This document shows, in pieces, positions 36,598 through 46,330 of a DNA stretch of 64,000 bases. The DNA is taken from the NCBI RefSeq assembly GCF_013114835.1, contig NZ_JAAVLW010000010.1, positions 62,001-126,000 of the forward strand, in the 5' to 3' direction. The translations under genes and the position numbers were made by a program. The notes under the pieces were generated by a model. The model was not told the origin of the DNA. It did not search any database and saw nothing but the letters and a program-made list of their open reading frames with translations. Source of the stretch: Bradyrhizobium archetypum (GTDB lineage Bacteria; Pseudomonadota; Alphaproteobacteria; Rhizobiales; Xanthobacteraceae). Numbering within the stretch: position 1 is the stretch's first letter; the number at the start of each line of letters is the position of its first letter.

Positions 36598-37922
36598 GTG
36601 ACCGTCTCCTCAAAGCTTGACGTCTCGTCTCCGCCCTGACGCAGGAATTTCCGCAACTCCTCGATCGAATTGATTGCCCGGTCTGTCAGAGGATCACTGC
36701 CTTGCTTATATTCGCCAACCTTCACCAAGAACTCGGCCTCGGCGTAGCGGGAGAGCAGATCACGGAAGAAGGAAGCCGCCTTTCGATGCGATACAGAGAC
36801 GACCGCATTCATCACGCGGCTGCGGCTTGACAATACGTCAATAGCTGGAAAGTGCTCGCGTGCAGCCAAAAGGCGTGAGAGAACAACGTGGCCATCAAGA
36901 ATGCCTCGTGATTCTTCGGCGATTGGATCACCCGAGCCGTCGCCTTCGACAAGCACAGTATAGAAGGCCGTGATTGAGCCGCGCTCGCCCATGCCGGCAC
37001 GCTCCAACAGGCCAGGAAGCATCGCAAAAACCGATGGCGGAAAGCCGCGCCGCGTCGGCGGCTCTCCTGCGGCAAGGCCAATTTCGCGCATGGCACGGCT
37101 GAAGCGCGTCAATGAGTCCATCATCAGGACGACGCGAAGTCCTTCATCACGAAAATATTCGGCGAGTGCCGTCGCCATGTAAGCGCATTGCGCTCGCTCC
37201 ATTGCCGAGCGGTCGGAGGTTTCAACGACAACGACGGTACGGCGAAGCGCTGCCTCACCAAGGTGCTGCTCGATGAATTCCCGCACTTCACGACCGCGCT
37301 CACCGATCAACGCGACTATGGTGGCGTCGGCAGCCGCGCCTTTTACAATCTGCGACAGGAGCGTCGACTTACCGCACCCTGGGTCTCCGTAGATGCCGAT
37401 CCGCTGCCCCTCGCCACATGTCAAAAGCCCATCCAAGACACGGACGCCGAGTGGAAATGTTCGCTCGATACCGCGCCTTGTCATTGGGTTGGGAGCCTTA
37501 CCACGCAGCGGACGAGTTTGAGCGGCGTTGATTGGACCCTTTCCGTCGATTGGCCGGCCGAAGCTGTCGATCACCCGGCCAAGCAAATCGGGGCCGACCG
37601 GTACTTCATGCATTCGTCCTGTCGCGACTACTTCTGCTCGGCTGGATAAGCCCGCCATATCACCAATAGGAGTGAGCAATACCCCATCTTGCGATAGGCC
37701 GATGACCTCGGCCTCGAGAGACCATCCGGTGCGGGGATCCTGCAACAGGCAAAGCTCCCCTATACGCGCCTCTGGCAAGACGGCATGGAGCAAGGTGCCG
37801 ACCGCCCGTGTGATCCGCCCTCGTACAGCACGCGTGTCGATATGCTTTGCTGTAGATTTCAGAGACGATAGCGCAGCGTGCAGATTCCTCTCTCCCGCCG
37901 CATGGGTTGCTGATGTGGTCAC
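36573..37922 (-). CDS. rhcN: RhcN, T3SS ATPase
   Basis: 449 residues from a GTG at 37922, which has AGGAAG before it and overlaps the nolV stop as GTGA; the longer frame to 38024 reads into nolV. Walker A GDPGCGKSTLLSQ at about 179, Walker B VVLMMDSLTRFSRAMREIGL, plus GEPPTRRGFPPSVFAMLPGL and GSITAFYTVLVEGDG, all classical FliI/YscN signatures. It detaches chaperones and unfolds substrates at the base of the secretion channel. Catalytic residues are intact. Confidence 0.95.
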   Translation of the reverse strand: MTTSATHAAGERNLHAALSSLKSTAKHIDTRAVRGRITRAVGTLLHAVLPEARIGELCLLQDPRTGWSLEAEVIGLSQDGVLLTPIGDMAGLSSRAEVVATGRMHEVPVGPDLLGRVIDSFGRPIDGKGPINAAQTRPLRGKAPNPMTRRGIERTFPLGVRVLDGLLTCGEGQRIGIYGDPGCGKSTLLSQIVKGAAADATIVALIGERGREVREFIEQHLGEAALRRTVVVVETSDRSAMERAQCAYMATALAEYFRDEGLRVVLMMDSLTRFSRAMREIGLAAGEPPTRRGFPPSVFAMLPGLLERAGMGERGSITAFYTVLVEGDGSGDPIAEESRGILDGHVVLSRLLAAREHFPAIDVLSSRSRVMNAVVSVSHRKAASFFRDLLSRYAEAEFLVKVGEYKQGSDPLTDRAINSIEELRKFLRQGGDETSSFEETVTWMSRLTA

Positions 37923-38542
37923 GGTCCGTCTTCCTTTGAAGGCAAACCCAGGCCAAGGCGTAGAGCTCGGAGCTGCGCTGCAACTCCAATGTCCACATTG
38001 CCAAATTCGCTCCACAACACGCACTGCTCTGTCGTTAGAGCCGGATCCGGATCAACCCGCACTTTCGGCCGGCCCTCCTGTCCATCGCACGTAGCGAACT
38101 CGCGCGCCAGCGCATCGGCTTTCAGAGGGGAGACATGGAGGCAAATTTCCGCGCTGCCATATTTTTGCTCGATCACATGACGAACGGTCGTCACCAACAT
38201 CTCGCCTGGATCAAACGCGCCCAGCAGATCGCTCACGATGTCCATGACGAGCTGCGGCAACTCCTGCTCCAGAATGGCTTTTCGCTGCGCAAGTGCGGAA
38301 GCAGCCTGCGCAATCAGCCGAGACATTTCCTCGGCGCCGCTCTTGAAGCCGTCCTCACGGCCGCGCGCCCGCTCCCGCCTATAAGCTGTCCGTCCCCAGC
38401 CGCGAACACGCTGCAGATGCCGCTCGGCAGCCGCGCGCGCTTCTACGGCATCGCACCAGATTCCGATCTCGGCAGCCGGTATCAAAGGCCCGAGCGGACG
38501 TATCTCGGGGGCGACCGGCAGCGCTGGGTCATCAGCTGTCAT
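37919..38542 (-). CDS. nolV: NolV, stator/ATPase regulator (YscL/FliH family)
   Basis: 207 residues. Contains GREDGFKSGAEEMSRLIAQA, the family's G-rich/E-rich helix, then LVMDIVSDLLGAFDPGEMLV and the C-terminal domain KVRVDPDPALTTEQCVLWSE that is strongly conserved in SctL. Connects RhcN to the sorting platform. It lies between nolU and rhcN with 11-base and 4-base overlaps. Confidence 0.9.
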   Translation of the reverse strand: MTADDPALPVAPEIRPLGPLIPAAEIGIWCDAVEARAAAERHLQRVRGWGRTAYRRERARGREDGFKSGAEEMSRLIAQAASALAQRKAILEQELPQLVMDIVSDLLGAFDPGEMLVTTVRHVIEQKYGSAEICLHVSPLKADALAREFATCDGQEGRPKVRVDPDPALTTEQCVLWSEFGNVDIGVAAQLRALRLGLGLPSKEDGP

Positions 38543-39170
38543 GCCGTGGCCTCTCCCTCGGCAAATGGGCCATCACCAGGGAAAGCAATGGGCCCGCGGC
38601 ATTGCGGTGTTCGGCCGCTGGATTTTCGGCAGCAGTACCCGTGGGCAAGCGTAACAGCACGCGCGTGCGATCAAGTGCCGAGGCTTCGTCGAGCCAAGCA
38701 CCTAGACAGGCATGGCCATCGTGTTCAATCTGTTGCGAAAGTTGCTCCGGATCAGCGGTAGTGGTGATTGCGACCGCGCTGGCCAGGTTCCTGATACCGA
38801 AAGCGTGCGCTTCTGCCCCGATACGGTCGAGCAGAATCGCAAGATGCTGCTTTGAGACGAGCTTTACGAGCGAGCGAGCATGCCAGATACTGCCGGCAAG
38901 CAAAGCAGCCCTACTCGGATCATCGCCGCGCAAAAGATCATCTCCCCAGTCACGGCGGCTAGAGTCCATTTCATTAGCAAGCAGCATTTCAGCAAGTCTT
39001 ACCTGCAGTCTTGAGCTTTTCTGCAGCCGCACCAAAGTCGAAGCCGACAGCCGCCCGTCAAGACGGGCAGCAAGGCGGGTCAGATGGGTGGAGGCAGCAA
39101 GCTCGCGCAGGCCCTCAGAGTGCGATTCAGACCACGTATCAGAACCGGCGGATGGCAGCGGTATGTGCAT
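38532..39170 (-). CDS. nolU: NolU, sorting-platform adaptor (SctK type)
   Basis: 212 residues from the ATG at 39170 (MHIPLPSAGSDTWSESHSEG), the length I expect for NolU; the open frame to 39398 overlaps nolT and is not used. Recognised mainly from gene order (nolT-nolU-nolV) and from the segment GSIWHARSLVKLVSKQHLAI. Thought to join the SctD ring to the RhcQ platform. Confidence 0.85.
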   Translation of the reverse strand: MHIPLPSAGSDTWSESHSEGLRELAASTHLTRLAARLDGRLSASTLVRLQKSSRLQVRLAEMLLANEMDSSRRDWGDDLLRGDDPSRAALLAGSIWHARSLVKLVSKQHLAILLDRIGAEAHAFGIRNLASAVAITTTADPEQLSQQIEHDGHACLGAWLDEASALDRTRVLLRLPTGTAAENPAAEHRNAAGPLLSLVMAHLPRERPRHDS

Positions 39171-39180
39171 TTGCTCACTC

Positions 39181-40047
39181 CTATGCCTTGTCAGAAGCGA
39201 TCTTTTTACTGGGAGGCTCGATAACGGGCACGTTCGAACGAATGCCAAATCTGGATCGCGCGCGCGAAGGCTTGGCGCGCTGACGCATAAGAGAGCCCAG
39301 GAATATGTAGCAGAGCAGGCCAACGGCAGCGCCGCCTCCCCCGATAGCGGCCGCAAGTACCGGATCTGAAATAGATTTGGTCGACTGAGCGGACGCAACT
39401 GGCCGGGCCGGCTGTTCTAGCGGAGCCCGCTCAATCGGCACAAAGACCACCGCCACCTTGTCATAGGATAGGCCCTCGATGCTGTTGGCGACCAGCATCT
39501 TGATCTGCGGTAGCAGAACTGGGAGCTTTGCATTGGAGCTATGTCGAATGAACACCGACGCTGAGGACGGCATCGTGTCCTGGCGTAATAGATCATTTTT
39601 CGGCAAAACAACGTGGACGCGCGCGGATATGACGCCGTCGATATCGCTAATCGTGCGCGACAATTCTTCGCTCAGAGCATAAACGTAGCGGGCGCGTTCC
39701 TCGATCGGCGAGGCAACCAGGCCCGATCCTTTGAACACCTCGCCAAGGCTCTTGAAAGGATGGCGTGGCAACCCTTCGAGATTTAGCAGATCAATCGAAA
39801 AGGCCAGCTGCTTTTCCTCGACCTGGATCGTGCTGGTCCCGTCCTTGGCAGTAACACGGACCGCATCGACGCCCTTGCTAAGCAGGATAGCAAGCATCTC
39901 ATTGGCCTCGCGCTCCTGCACTTTGGTGTAGAGATCGGCCTTACAGCCGATCAAGGGGAGGAGAAGCCATAGAACGGCAAAAACACGCGACCGCCGACCG
40001 GATAGGCGGGCACGGCCGTTTTGTCCATAGATGACACAAGACGTCAA
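39181..40047 (-). CDS. rhcJ: RhcJ (NolT), inner-membrane ring lipoprotein (YscJ/FliF type)
   Basis: 288 residues. Signal peptide with lipobox LLPLIGC (Cys35), then the two ring-building domains: VQEREANEMLAILLSKGVDA with QLAFSIDLLNLEGLP, and ELSRTISDIDGVISARVHVV followed by SVFIRH. One transmembrane helix at about 240-262 and a basic cytoplasmic tail. The only in-frame start is a TTG at 40047, six bases after the nopB stop, so translation is probably coupled. Confidence 0.92.
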   Translation of the reverse strand: MTSCVIYGQNGRARLSGRRSRVFAVLWLLLPLIGCKADLYTKVQEREANEMLAILLSKGVDAVRVTAKDGTSTIQVEEKQLAFSIDLLNLEGLPRHPFKSLGEVFKGSGLVASPIEERARYVYALSEELSRTISDIDGVISARVHVVLPKNDLLRQDTMPSSASVFIRHSSNAKLPVLLPQIKMLVANSIEGLSYDKVAVVFVPIERAPLEQPARPVASAQSTKSISDPVLAAAIGGGGAAVGLLCYIFLGSLMRQRAKPSRARSRFGIRSNVPVIEPPSKKIASDKA

Positions 40048-40052
40048 CGAAC

Positions 40053-40577
40053 TCAGCCCGCCGATAGCAATTTGTTCAAAGATGAGCTGACCGCGCTGGT
40101 GCTCTTGGACACAAGCGAAACCTCGACGACGCCCCTGTAAACGTCCCGCAGACCGGCAACCATCGCGTCGAAGTCGAGCCCCCCTTCCGGCTTGCCCGCA
40201 GGGTTTGCCCCGACCAGCTGCGAGCGCGAAAGCGGCTGAGCGGCCGGCCCAGGTTGGGCGGTCTTCGAAATCGCGGCCACACCGCCGCTTGCTGCAGAAG
40301 GAACGGGATTGCTCCGATACATCGAAGAGAGAGCCTGAAGCACACGCTCGCCGGGCGGGCTCGCCTGTACCGTTGCACGCTGAACCTCTGACACCGCAGG
40401 AACGGACGCTGCCCTATCTGCGACTGAGGGGGCAGCGTCTGATGTCGAAGCGACATGAAGAAGAGTTTGTTGAAACTGGCTCTGCTGGCCGATCGCTGCC
40501 GGCTGGCAAAGCCCGGACAGACCTTCGGCAGGGTTCAGAGAGATCGGCATAGCGCTTAGCATATTCGAAGGTGTCAT
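40053..40577 (-). CDS. nopB: NopB (NolB), secreted T3SS component, intact copy
   Basis: 174 residues. Small Ser/Ala/Gln-rich secreted protein without a signal peptide; rhizobial NopB is a pilus-associated component needed for effector delivery. The end, FDAMVAGLRDVYRGVVEVSL, is helical as expected for an SctI-like or surface component. First gene of the rhc operon behind the tts box at 40623. A broken second copy lies at about 45215-45573. Confidence 0.88.
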   Translation of the reverse strand: MTPSNMLSAMPISLNPAEGLSGLCQPAAIGQQSQFQQTLLHVASTSDAAPSVADRAASVPAVSEVQRATVQASPPGERVLQALSSMYRSNPVPSAASGGVAAISKTAQPGPAAQPLSRSQLVGANPAGKPEGGLDFDAMVAGLRDVYRGVVEVSLVSKSTSAVSSSLNKLLSAG

Positions 40578-40622
40578 TGGTTTGGCGCGGATGAGACACG
40601 CCGTTGTTAAGAATTGATGGTC

Positions 40623-40659
40623 AATACCGTAAAGAGGCCACCTGACCGCAACCTGACGA
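40623..40659 (-). promoter_or_regulatory. tts box of the nopB-rhcU operon
   Basis: Minus strand TCGTCAGGTTGCGGTCAGGT then GGCCTCTTTACGG. The half-site GTCAGGT occurs twice with 11-base spacing. It lies about 45 bases before nopB. Confidence 0.85.
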
Positions 40660-40751
40660 ACACGCGAGCCATGAAGCCGTTAAAGATCACGCTTTCGCTT
40701 CCAATTTGGGCGAACTCTTAATACTTGTTCTCAGGATTAAGGGACTTGGGA

Positions 40752-41320
40752 ATGCTAAGCCGACGCACCATCCTGAACATTTTGAACCGAGTTGCGGGCG
40801 CAGGAGTTTTCCTTTGCACCGGGGCACTCGCGGCGTTTGGGGCTCAGCTCTCGCTGCCTTCGGCACCTTATAGCTACACGGTTCTGGATCAGGACCTGTC
40901 TGCCGCACTGCTGGAATTCGGTAACAACCTCAATATCAGAGTAAACGTCTGCACCGAGGTGAAGGGCCGGATTCGCGGGCGCATGCCGGATTTGCCACCG
41001 CGCGAGTTCCTCGACCATTGACCACTCTCTAAAATCTTCAATGATACAATGATGGGCGCGCTTTCCGTATCTGCTGCAATCGAGGCGCAAAGTCGTCTGC
41101 TTGTGTTGAAGCCGATCAGCTTCGATGCGTTCAAAGCGGCCCTCGATGCACTCAACATCTCCGACGAGCGCTATGTTGAGAGACCGGCACCGGGAATAGC
41201 GGTCCGCCACGCTTCATGGGGCTAGTGGACCAGACGCTCAACGGCCTTGTGGCCGAACGACAGGCGCGGCCACGCTCTCTCACCGCCGAGAAGCCGGTTG
41301 GGCACCAGCGTCAGCGGAGA
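40752..41320 (+). pseudogene. rhcC1 (nolW) pseudogene, copy 1
   Basis: From ATG 40752 the sequence follows intact rhcC1 (45734) closely for 89 codons, then a missing T turns the Asp-Arg-Leu codons into a stop (TGA ending at 41021). Beyond this the DNA still matches (VLKPISFDAFKAALDALNIS) but with further base losses, and homology fades at about 41320, short of the intact gene's end. It cannot make the secretin N-domain. Confidence 0.88.
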
Positions 41321-41788
41321 AAAATGCTACGGATTTCCAGCTTGTAGGCTCCCTGTTGTCTCTATCTGAGAGCAAATCAACGGCTTTGCCACTTCTGCGG
41401 CCTAACGTTCCTGAACAAAGAAAAGATCCGGTCCTCGTAGCATTTCGAGGCAATATCGATCAGCTGCTCAATGCCGTGAGACTGCCGAGAGTACCTCCTT
41501 CGAGAGCTAGGGGCGCTGGCGGAGTTCATGTCTAGTACCGTCCGGGCGTTCCCTATTCGCTGGCAGGTCAGGCCCCAATCCCGTGCGACTTGCTCGGAGC
41601 CAGAAGCATCCGCAGAAGACGCCTCCACGCCCGGCGAGATCATCCCGGAATGGTGGCGAAATCATCTCGCAGGCCGCAGCGCGTCGGTACACGCGCGGGA
41701 GATCGTCGGAATTCGCAGTTTCGCTGCCATGGGATGTTTGGGCGCATCGAAACGAAGAACTCGGGGACTCCCAGCGCAAGCGCGTTCT
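41321..41788. other. No supported gene
   Basis: Stretch between the dead rhcC1 and the end of effector C. Short frames only; nothing recognised. Confidence 0.35.
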
Positions 41789-44665
41789 TCAGTCACTTTG
41801 AGGGTGATAGATGAGATAAACGACGTGGCCGGATCCCAAGATCGCGTTACTTTGCCTGCTCCTCAACTCGGCCGTGTAGAGCTCACCGTTTATGGTGAAC
41901 TCTATCCGCCGGTTCTGCGGGGTCGGAAGTAGGTTCCACGTGTTCAGTATGTACAACGTGCCGCTGTGCGAGACCTCTCGGCCCCGCCCTTGATTGTCCC
42001 AGCGGCTGTGGTTCCAATCGTCGCCGAGAAAAGGTCCGATATCCGCTAACTCCGCTCGGCAGCGATAGGCCCCTGATGATCCGGGAGACGACGAGCCGGC
42101 GCCCCGCACCGGCTGAGCATGGTCACTCAACTCGGATCGTGTGATTGGATTGAGATCAACCAGTGATTCAACACTGCCATAAACGTCTGAGGGAGCGCTG
42201 GCTGACGACGATGACGCAGGCTCCTGGAGCGGCTGACGGGATCTTTGGACTTCACTCATCTGGCTAGCGCGCGGGTGATGGATGAGTTGAACGTCGCTGC
42301 GTCCTCCCGGTCCCAACGTGGCCGAGTAAAGCTGACGCTCGATGGTGAACTGTGTTGGGCCGAACTGATTCGGCAAGAGACCGACGTTACCGAGTATGTC
42401 GATCAGGGCGTCCGAGGCAGGTTGGGAACGGTGGCTCCAGTTGTCGACCATATGTCCGATTTCCGCTAGCTCTTGAGGGGGCAATGATGGCCCGATGAAC
42501 GACGGTGGTCTGGCGATACCACGCGCCGGCGCAGAGTGCGCATCGTCACGCAACTCAGACACTGTGGGCGCATTCGGATCAGGCACTGGCTCAAGGCCGC
42601 CGTAGATATTTGACGGCGCAGCCCTGGCAGACGACGATGGCTCGGGTTGTTGCACCTGTTCCCTAAGCCAGTCCCAATAGCTGGGCTGCGAGCCACGGTA
42701 CGGCGTGGACGATGTCGGAGTGGGTTCTTGCATCTGCTCTCTGAACCAATCCCAAGCTCCCGTGCTCGGGGTAGCCGGCGTTGTCGGAAGCTCCTGATAC
42801 GAACTGGGCTGCAGGCCACGGTGTGGTGTGGACGATGGAGTGGGTTCTTGCATCACTTCCGTAAACAAATCCCACGCTCCCGCGCTCGGGGTGGCTGGCG
42901 TTGCCGGAAGCTCCTGATACGAGCTGGGCTGCAGGCCAGGGTGTGGTGTGGACGATGGAGTGGGTTCTTGCATCTGCTCTCTGAACCAATCCCAAGCTCC
43001 CGTGCTCGGGGTAGCCGGCGTTGCCGGAAGCTCCTGATACGAGCTGGGCTGCAGGCCACGGTGTGGTGTGGACGATGGAGTGGGTTCTTGCATCACTTCC
43101 GTAAACAAATCCCACGCTCCCGCGCTCGGGGTGGCTGGCGTTGCCGGAAGCTCCTGATACGAGCTGGGCTGCAAGCCACGGTGTGGTGCGGACGATGACG
43201 GAGCTGGTTCTTGCATCACTTCCCTAAACCAATCCCACGCTCCCTCGCTCGGGGTAGCGGGCGTTGCCGCAAGCTCCTGAAGCGAGCTCGGCTGCGGAGC
43301 GCCTTGGCCGGCGAGCGAGCCCGCTTGTTCCGGTGGACCCAACCCCAGCGCTCGGTTCGCCTCGACAGCTTGTTGATATTGCCGGAGCCTTGGCAACGCC
43401 GTCCTGAGAAGATTGCGCAAGCGAACGTCATCGCCCGCAAACTCGTCGGCCTCGGCACGTAAAGCCTCTAGATTCTCAACTCGACCGGTGATTGAGGCCT
43501 TCTGTGTCGCCTGAAGCCAGGCGCTGAACTGGCGAAGTGCCCACAGGTTCACGCCGATTTTCGGGGCCACCTCGTTGAATTCGAGAAAAAGCGCCTCGTC
43601 ATCCGCGCTGGGGGAAACTTCCTGAGGCGGGAACGGCTGCGGCGCGTTGGCGCGTTGTCGGTAGTCCTGAAGAAGATTCCACGCGCGTGGAAACTCTCTA
43701 AGATACGAGCCCTTCCCAGAGTTAATATAGCGGTCTCGCTCCTCGGGGCCAGCCTGAGTAATGCTCACCCCGCGCTTGTTGAGCCACCTACCGAAGCTGT
43801 TAAGAGCCCTACGGTACTCCTGCATGGTTACCGCCGCAAAGCCGCGCTTAACGCCATCGTCACACGCAGCGTTGATGAGCGCCTCGTCCTCGGGGACAAG
43901 AGCCTCGACCCGCGGGCCGCCCCGCGGCAACGTCATCACCGACGCTCCGACTGCGGTGACGGGAGCCTCAACCGGCCGGCCGCCCCGAGTCAACGTTGTC
44001 ACCGGCGCTCCGACTGTGAATTGCTCGAGCCTTGTCAACGCTGCCTCGATACGAGCGGCCAAGCGAACATCATTGGCCGCAAACTCGTTCCCCTCGGCAC
44101 GCAATGCCTGAAGATTCTCTAGTTGGCTGCTGATTGGTGGCTTCTGCTTCGCCTGACGCCAGGCGCTGAAGTTGCGCAGTACCTCTAGATCCCTTCGGAT
44201 CGTGCGATCGCTTGGTCCGCTTTTCTTGGCTTCCTCGCGGATTGTGCCATCGCTGGCTCGGCTTTTCTTTGATGCCTCGCGGAATCTAGAAAAAAGCTCC
44301 TCGTCCGGGCCATCGTTCTCGCGGCTTCGCTTGGACGGCACTTCAGTCGAACGGCCGAAGGGAGTATGGGATATGTCTACGCTTTGGCGCGTGCTGCTGA
44401 ATGAGTGGCCCTGAATGGGCGCCACCTGCATCGAATCGCCGACATCAGTGCGCCGAATCGCTTCACCTCCGTCTGCGGTTTGCCCATCAGGCGAACCCGC
44501 TTCTGCGGAGCTCTCATAAAACGCACTGTGTTGCAGCTCGCTCAGCTGCTGCTCAAACCTCGCTTGCTGGCTCGTATTGCCCGGTTCTTGCTCCTGCTGC
44601 TGCAGCGTGGCGTTGTACGCCTGAAACTCACCAGGGCTGAATGGGTTGATGTTGTTGCGGTCCAC
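41789..44665 (-). CDS. Effector C: 958-residue repeat-built T3SS effector candidate
   Basis: Start chosen at GTG 44665 (AAGGACG nine bases before; gives MDRNNINPFSPGEF, like the GTG-GAC start of B); the frame opens at 44728. Layout: Gln-rich N-terminus with ARFEQQLSEL; three SAM-like helical modules at about 117-222, 258-339 and 354-446 (LEVLRNFSAWRQAKQKP; ALNSFGRWLNKRGVSI; LRQFSAWLQATQKASI); five 40-residue repeats plus a partial one at about 462-669 (SSYQELPATPATPSTGAWDW, FREQMQEP); then two C-terminal modules at about 729-802 and 872-958 (ASDALIDILGNVGLLPNQFG; FTINGELYTAEL). It lies between the two copies of the nopB/rhcC1 duplication and has its own tts box at 44921. No protease or other catalytic motif seen. 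Confidence 0.78.
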   Translation of the reverse strand: MDRNNINPFSPGEFQAYNATLQQQEQEPGNTSQQARFEQQLSELQHSAFYESSAEAGSPDGQTADGGEAIRRTDVGDSMQVAPIQGHSFSSTRQSVDISHTPFGRSTEVPSKRSRENDGPDEELFSRFREASKKSRASDGTIREEAKKSGPSDRTIRRDLEVLRNFSAWRQAKQKPPISSQLENLQALRAEGNEFAANDVRLAARIEAALTRLEQFTVGAPVTTLTRGGRPVEAPVTAVGASVMTLPRGGPRVEALVPEDEALINAACDDGVKRGFAAVTMQEYRRALNSFGRWLNKRGVSITQAGPEERDRYINSGKGSYLREFPRAWNLLQDYRQRANAPQPFPPQEVSPSADDEALFLEFNEVAPKIGVNLWALRQFSAWLQATQKASITGRVENLEALRAEADEFAGDDVRLRNLLRTALPRLRQYQQAVEANRALGLGPPEQAGSLAGQGAPQPSSLQELAATPATPSEGAWDWFREVMQEPAPSSSAPHRGLQPSSYQELPATPATPSAGAWDLFTEVMQEPTPSSTPHRGLQPSSYQELPATPATPSTGAWDWFREQMQEPTPSSTPHPGLQPSSYQELPATPATPSAGAWDLFTEVMQEPTPSSTPHRGLQPSSYQELPTTPATPSTGAWDWFREQMQEPTPTSSTPYRGSQPSYWDWLREQVQQPEPSSSARAAPSNIYGGLEPVPDPNAPTVSELRDDAHSAPARGIARPPSFIGPSLPPQELAEIGHMVDNWSHRSQPASDALIDILGNVGLLPNQFGPTQFTIERQLYSATLGPGGRSDVQLIHHPRASQMSEVQRSRQPLQEPASSSSASAPSDVYGSVESLVDLNPITRSELSDHAQPVRGAGSSSPGSSGAYRCRAELADIGPFLGDDWNHSRWDNQGRGREVSHSGTLYILNTWNLLPTPQNRRIEFTINGELYTAELRSRQSNAILGSGHVVYLIYHPQSD
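42660..43280 (-). repeat. 120-bp tandem repeats with 240-bp higher-order period (in effector C)
   Basis: Repeat units of exactly 120 bases begin near 42721, 42841, 42961 and 43081, with one more at about 43204. Units alternate in coding GAWDWFREQMQEP and GAWDLFTEVMQEP, so units 1/3 and 2/4 are more alike than neighbours are. This indicates recent duplication of a two-unit block. Confidence 0.9.
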
Positions 44666-45214
44666 TCTAATCGTCCTTGAGAATGTCGATTGTGCGCAAA
44701 TCCGCCAGCTCAGCTCGGACGTGTGCACGGCTCAAGGCGAGGGAGGTTTCAACAGCAAATCTCGTTGTCCAATCGAAAACAGCAACAACAAGAAATTGGC
44801 GCAGCTGCAAGCCGCGATCCTCCGATTACATCGAGCCCATCCGACTACACGGAGAACCGCGCGCAGCCACGTTCATTGCATTTGCGCTCGCTAGGCGGCC
44901 TCGCCCTCGAGAATCCGGTTCTCATTTTAGGATGGTTAGCTTTCTAGAAGCTGACGAGTTCTCAGGATGATTTAATTGTGTGGTTCTGCTTCGTCTGTAC
45001 TGAAGAGCGGTGACAGCGAAAGGCATAACGGTTTACGACGAGCCAATCCTACTCGACGATGGACCAATGCGCGATTATCTCGCCTGGCGACATATCTATG
45101 ACGGGAGCTCGCTTCACCGATCAAGCTCCGTCACCAATGGGAGCACCAAGGAAGTGTCACGTCCTTGGACGCACCATCGGCGCATCTTTAGCGCGCCGAT
45201 GCTGATGGCGGCTT
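44666..45214. promoter_or_regulatory. Upstream region of effector C
   Basis: Contains the effector C tts box at 44921-44957. No gene recognised; the rest towards 45214 separates it from the nopB remnant. Confidence 0.4.
44921..44957 (-). promoter_or_regulatory. tts box of effector C
   Basis: Minus strand TCGTCAGCTTCTAGAAAGCT then AACCATCCTAAAATGAG: a near-perfect box, about 255 bases before the GTG start. Confidence 0.92.
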
Positions 45215-45573
45215 TGGACAAAACTGGCTGGTGTCACTCGGTCCGAACCATCCCAGGCGAGCACACTGCCGACAGATGGACCTGTATTGCTCCGATATAT
45301 TGCAGAGAGAGTGTGTGTCTGGAGGACGCGCTCGCCCACCGTACGCGCCTGTGTTATTGCATGGTGAACTTCCGATACCGGCGGAATCAATGCCGATCTA
45401 TCTACGACTGAGGAGGCAGCGTCTTGAATCGAAGCGAGGCCACCTGAACAAAAGTCTACTCAAACTGGCTCTGCTCGCCGATAATTGCCGGCTGACAGAG
45501 CCCGGAAACAGACCTTCGGTAGGATTCAGAGAGATCGGCGTAGCGCCTAACATGATCGATGGTGTCGTTGGTA
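45215..45573 (-). pseudogene. nopB pseudogene, copy 2
   Basis: The minus strand still reads GATPISLNPTEGL and, in another frame, GERVLQTHTLSAIYRSNTGP, matching NopB SAMPISLNPAEGL and GERVLQALSSMYRSNPVP. The start codon is lost (first codon region reads ACG for ATG and CCATCGATC differs), frames shift, and the 3' third of nopB is missing or unrecognisable. No product is expected although the tts box in front is well preserved. Confidence 0.85.
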
Positions 45574-46330
45574 TGGCGCCGATGAGATAAGAATTGATGG
45601 TCAGCACCGTAAAGAGACCAGCTGACCGTAAGCTGACGAACACGCGAGCCATGAGGCCATTTTAAGGATCACGTTTTGGCTTCCAATTTGGGCGAAGCCT
45701 TAATACTTGTTCTCAGGCCGAAGGGACTTGGGAATGCTAAGCCGACGCACGATCCTGAAGATTTTGAACCCAGTTGCGAGCGCAGGAGTTTTCCTTTCCA
45801 CCGGGGCACTCGCGGCCTTTGGGGCTCAGCTTTCGCTGCCTTCGGCACCTTATAACTACACGGTTCTGGATCAGGACCTGTCTGCCGCACTGCTGGAATT
45901 CGGTAACAACCTCAGTATCAGAGTAAGCGTCAGCGCCGAAGTGAAGGGTCGGATTCGCGGGCGCATGCCAGATCTGCCACCGCGCGAGTTCCTCGACCGT
46001 TTGACCAATCTCTACAATCTTCAATGGTACTACGACGGGCTCGTGCTGTATGTAACTGCTGCAAGCGAGGCGCAAAGTCGTCTGCTTGTGTTGAAGCCGA
46101 TCAGCTTCGATGCATTCAAAGCGGCCCTCGATGCACTCAACATCTCCGACGAGCGCTATCTTGTGAGACCGGCACCAGGGGATGGCCTCGTCCTGGTTTC
46201 TGGTCCACCACGTTTCGTCGCGCTCTTGGACCAGACGCTCAACGGCCTTGTAGCGGAGGCGCAGACGCGGCCGCACGCTGCCGTCGAAAAGCAGTCGCGG
46301 GAATCGGTCGTGAAGTTATTTCGTGGCTCC
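45260..46330 (+). repeat. nopB-tts box-rhcC1 duplication, copy 2
   Basis: Counterpart of 40283-41320. Here rhcC1 is intact and nopB is dead. The shared divergent region includes the tts box and the sequence CCAATTTGGGCGAA, then TAATACTTGTTCTCAGG before rhcC1. Confidence 0.85.
45603..45639 (-). promoter_or_regulatory. tts box in duplication copy 2
   Basis: Minus strand TCGTCAGCTTACGGTCAGCT then GGTCTCTTTACGG; two perfect GTCAGCT half-sites spaced 11 bases. It faces the dead nopB. It may also serve rhcC1, which starts 95 bases away on the other side. Confidence 0.85.

Larger units (their letters stand above)
40283..41320 (+). repeat. nopB-tts box-rhcC1 duplication, copy 1
   Basis: About 1.04 kb spanning the 5' part of nopB, its divergent promoter and a broken rhcC1. 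Matches about 45260-46330 along its length (offset 4982 bases at the rhcC1 starts). In this copy nopB is intact and rhcC1 is dead. Confidence 0.85.

Noticed and set aside
22920..42180. EAR-type repressor motifs (LVNLNPP in effector A, LVDLNPI in effector C)
   Set aside because: Neither meets DLNxxP or LxLxL exactly; only a suggestive resemblance to the EAR motifs of NopD-type effectors.
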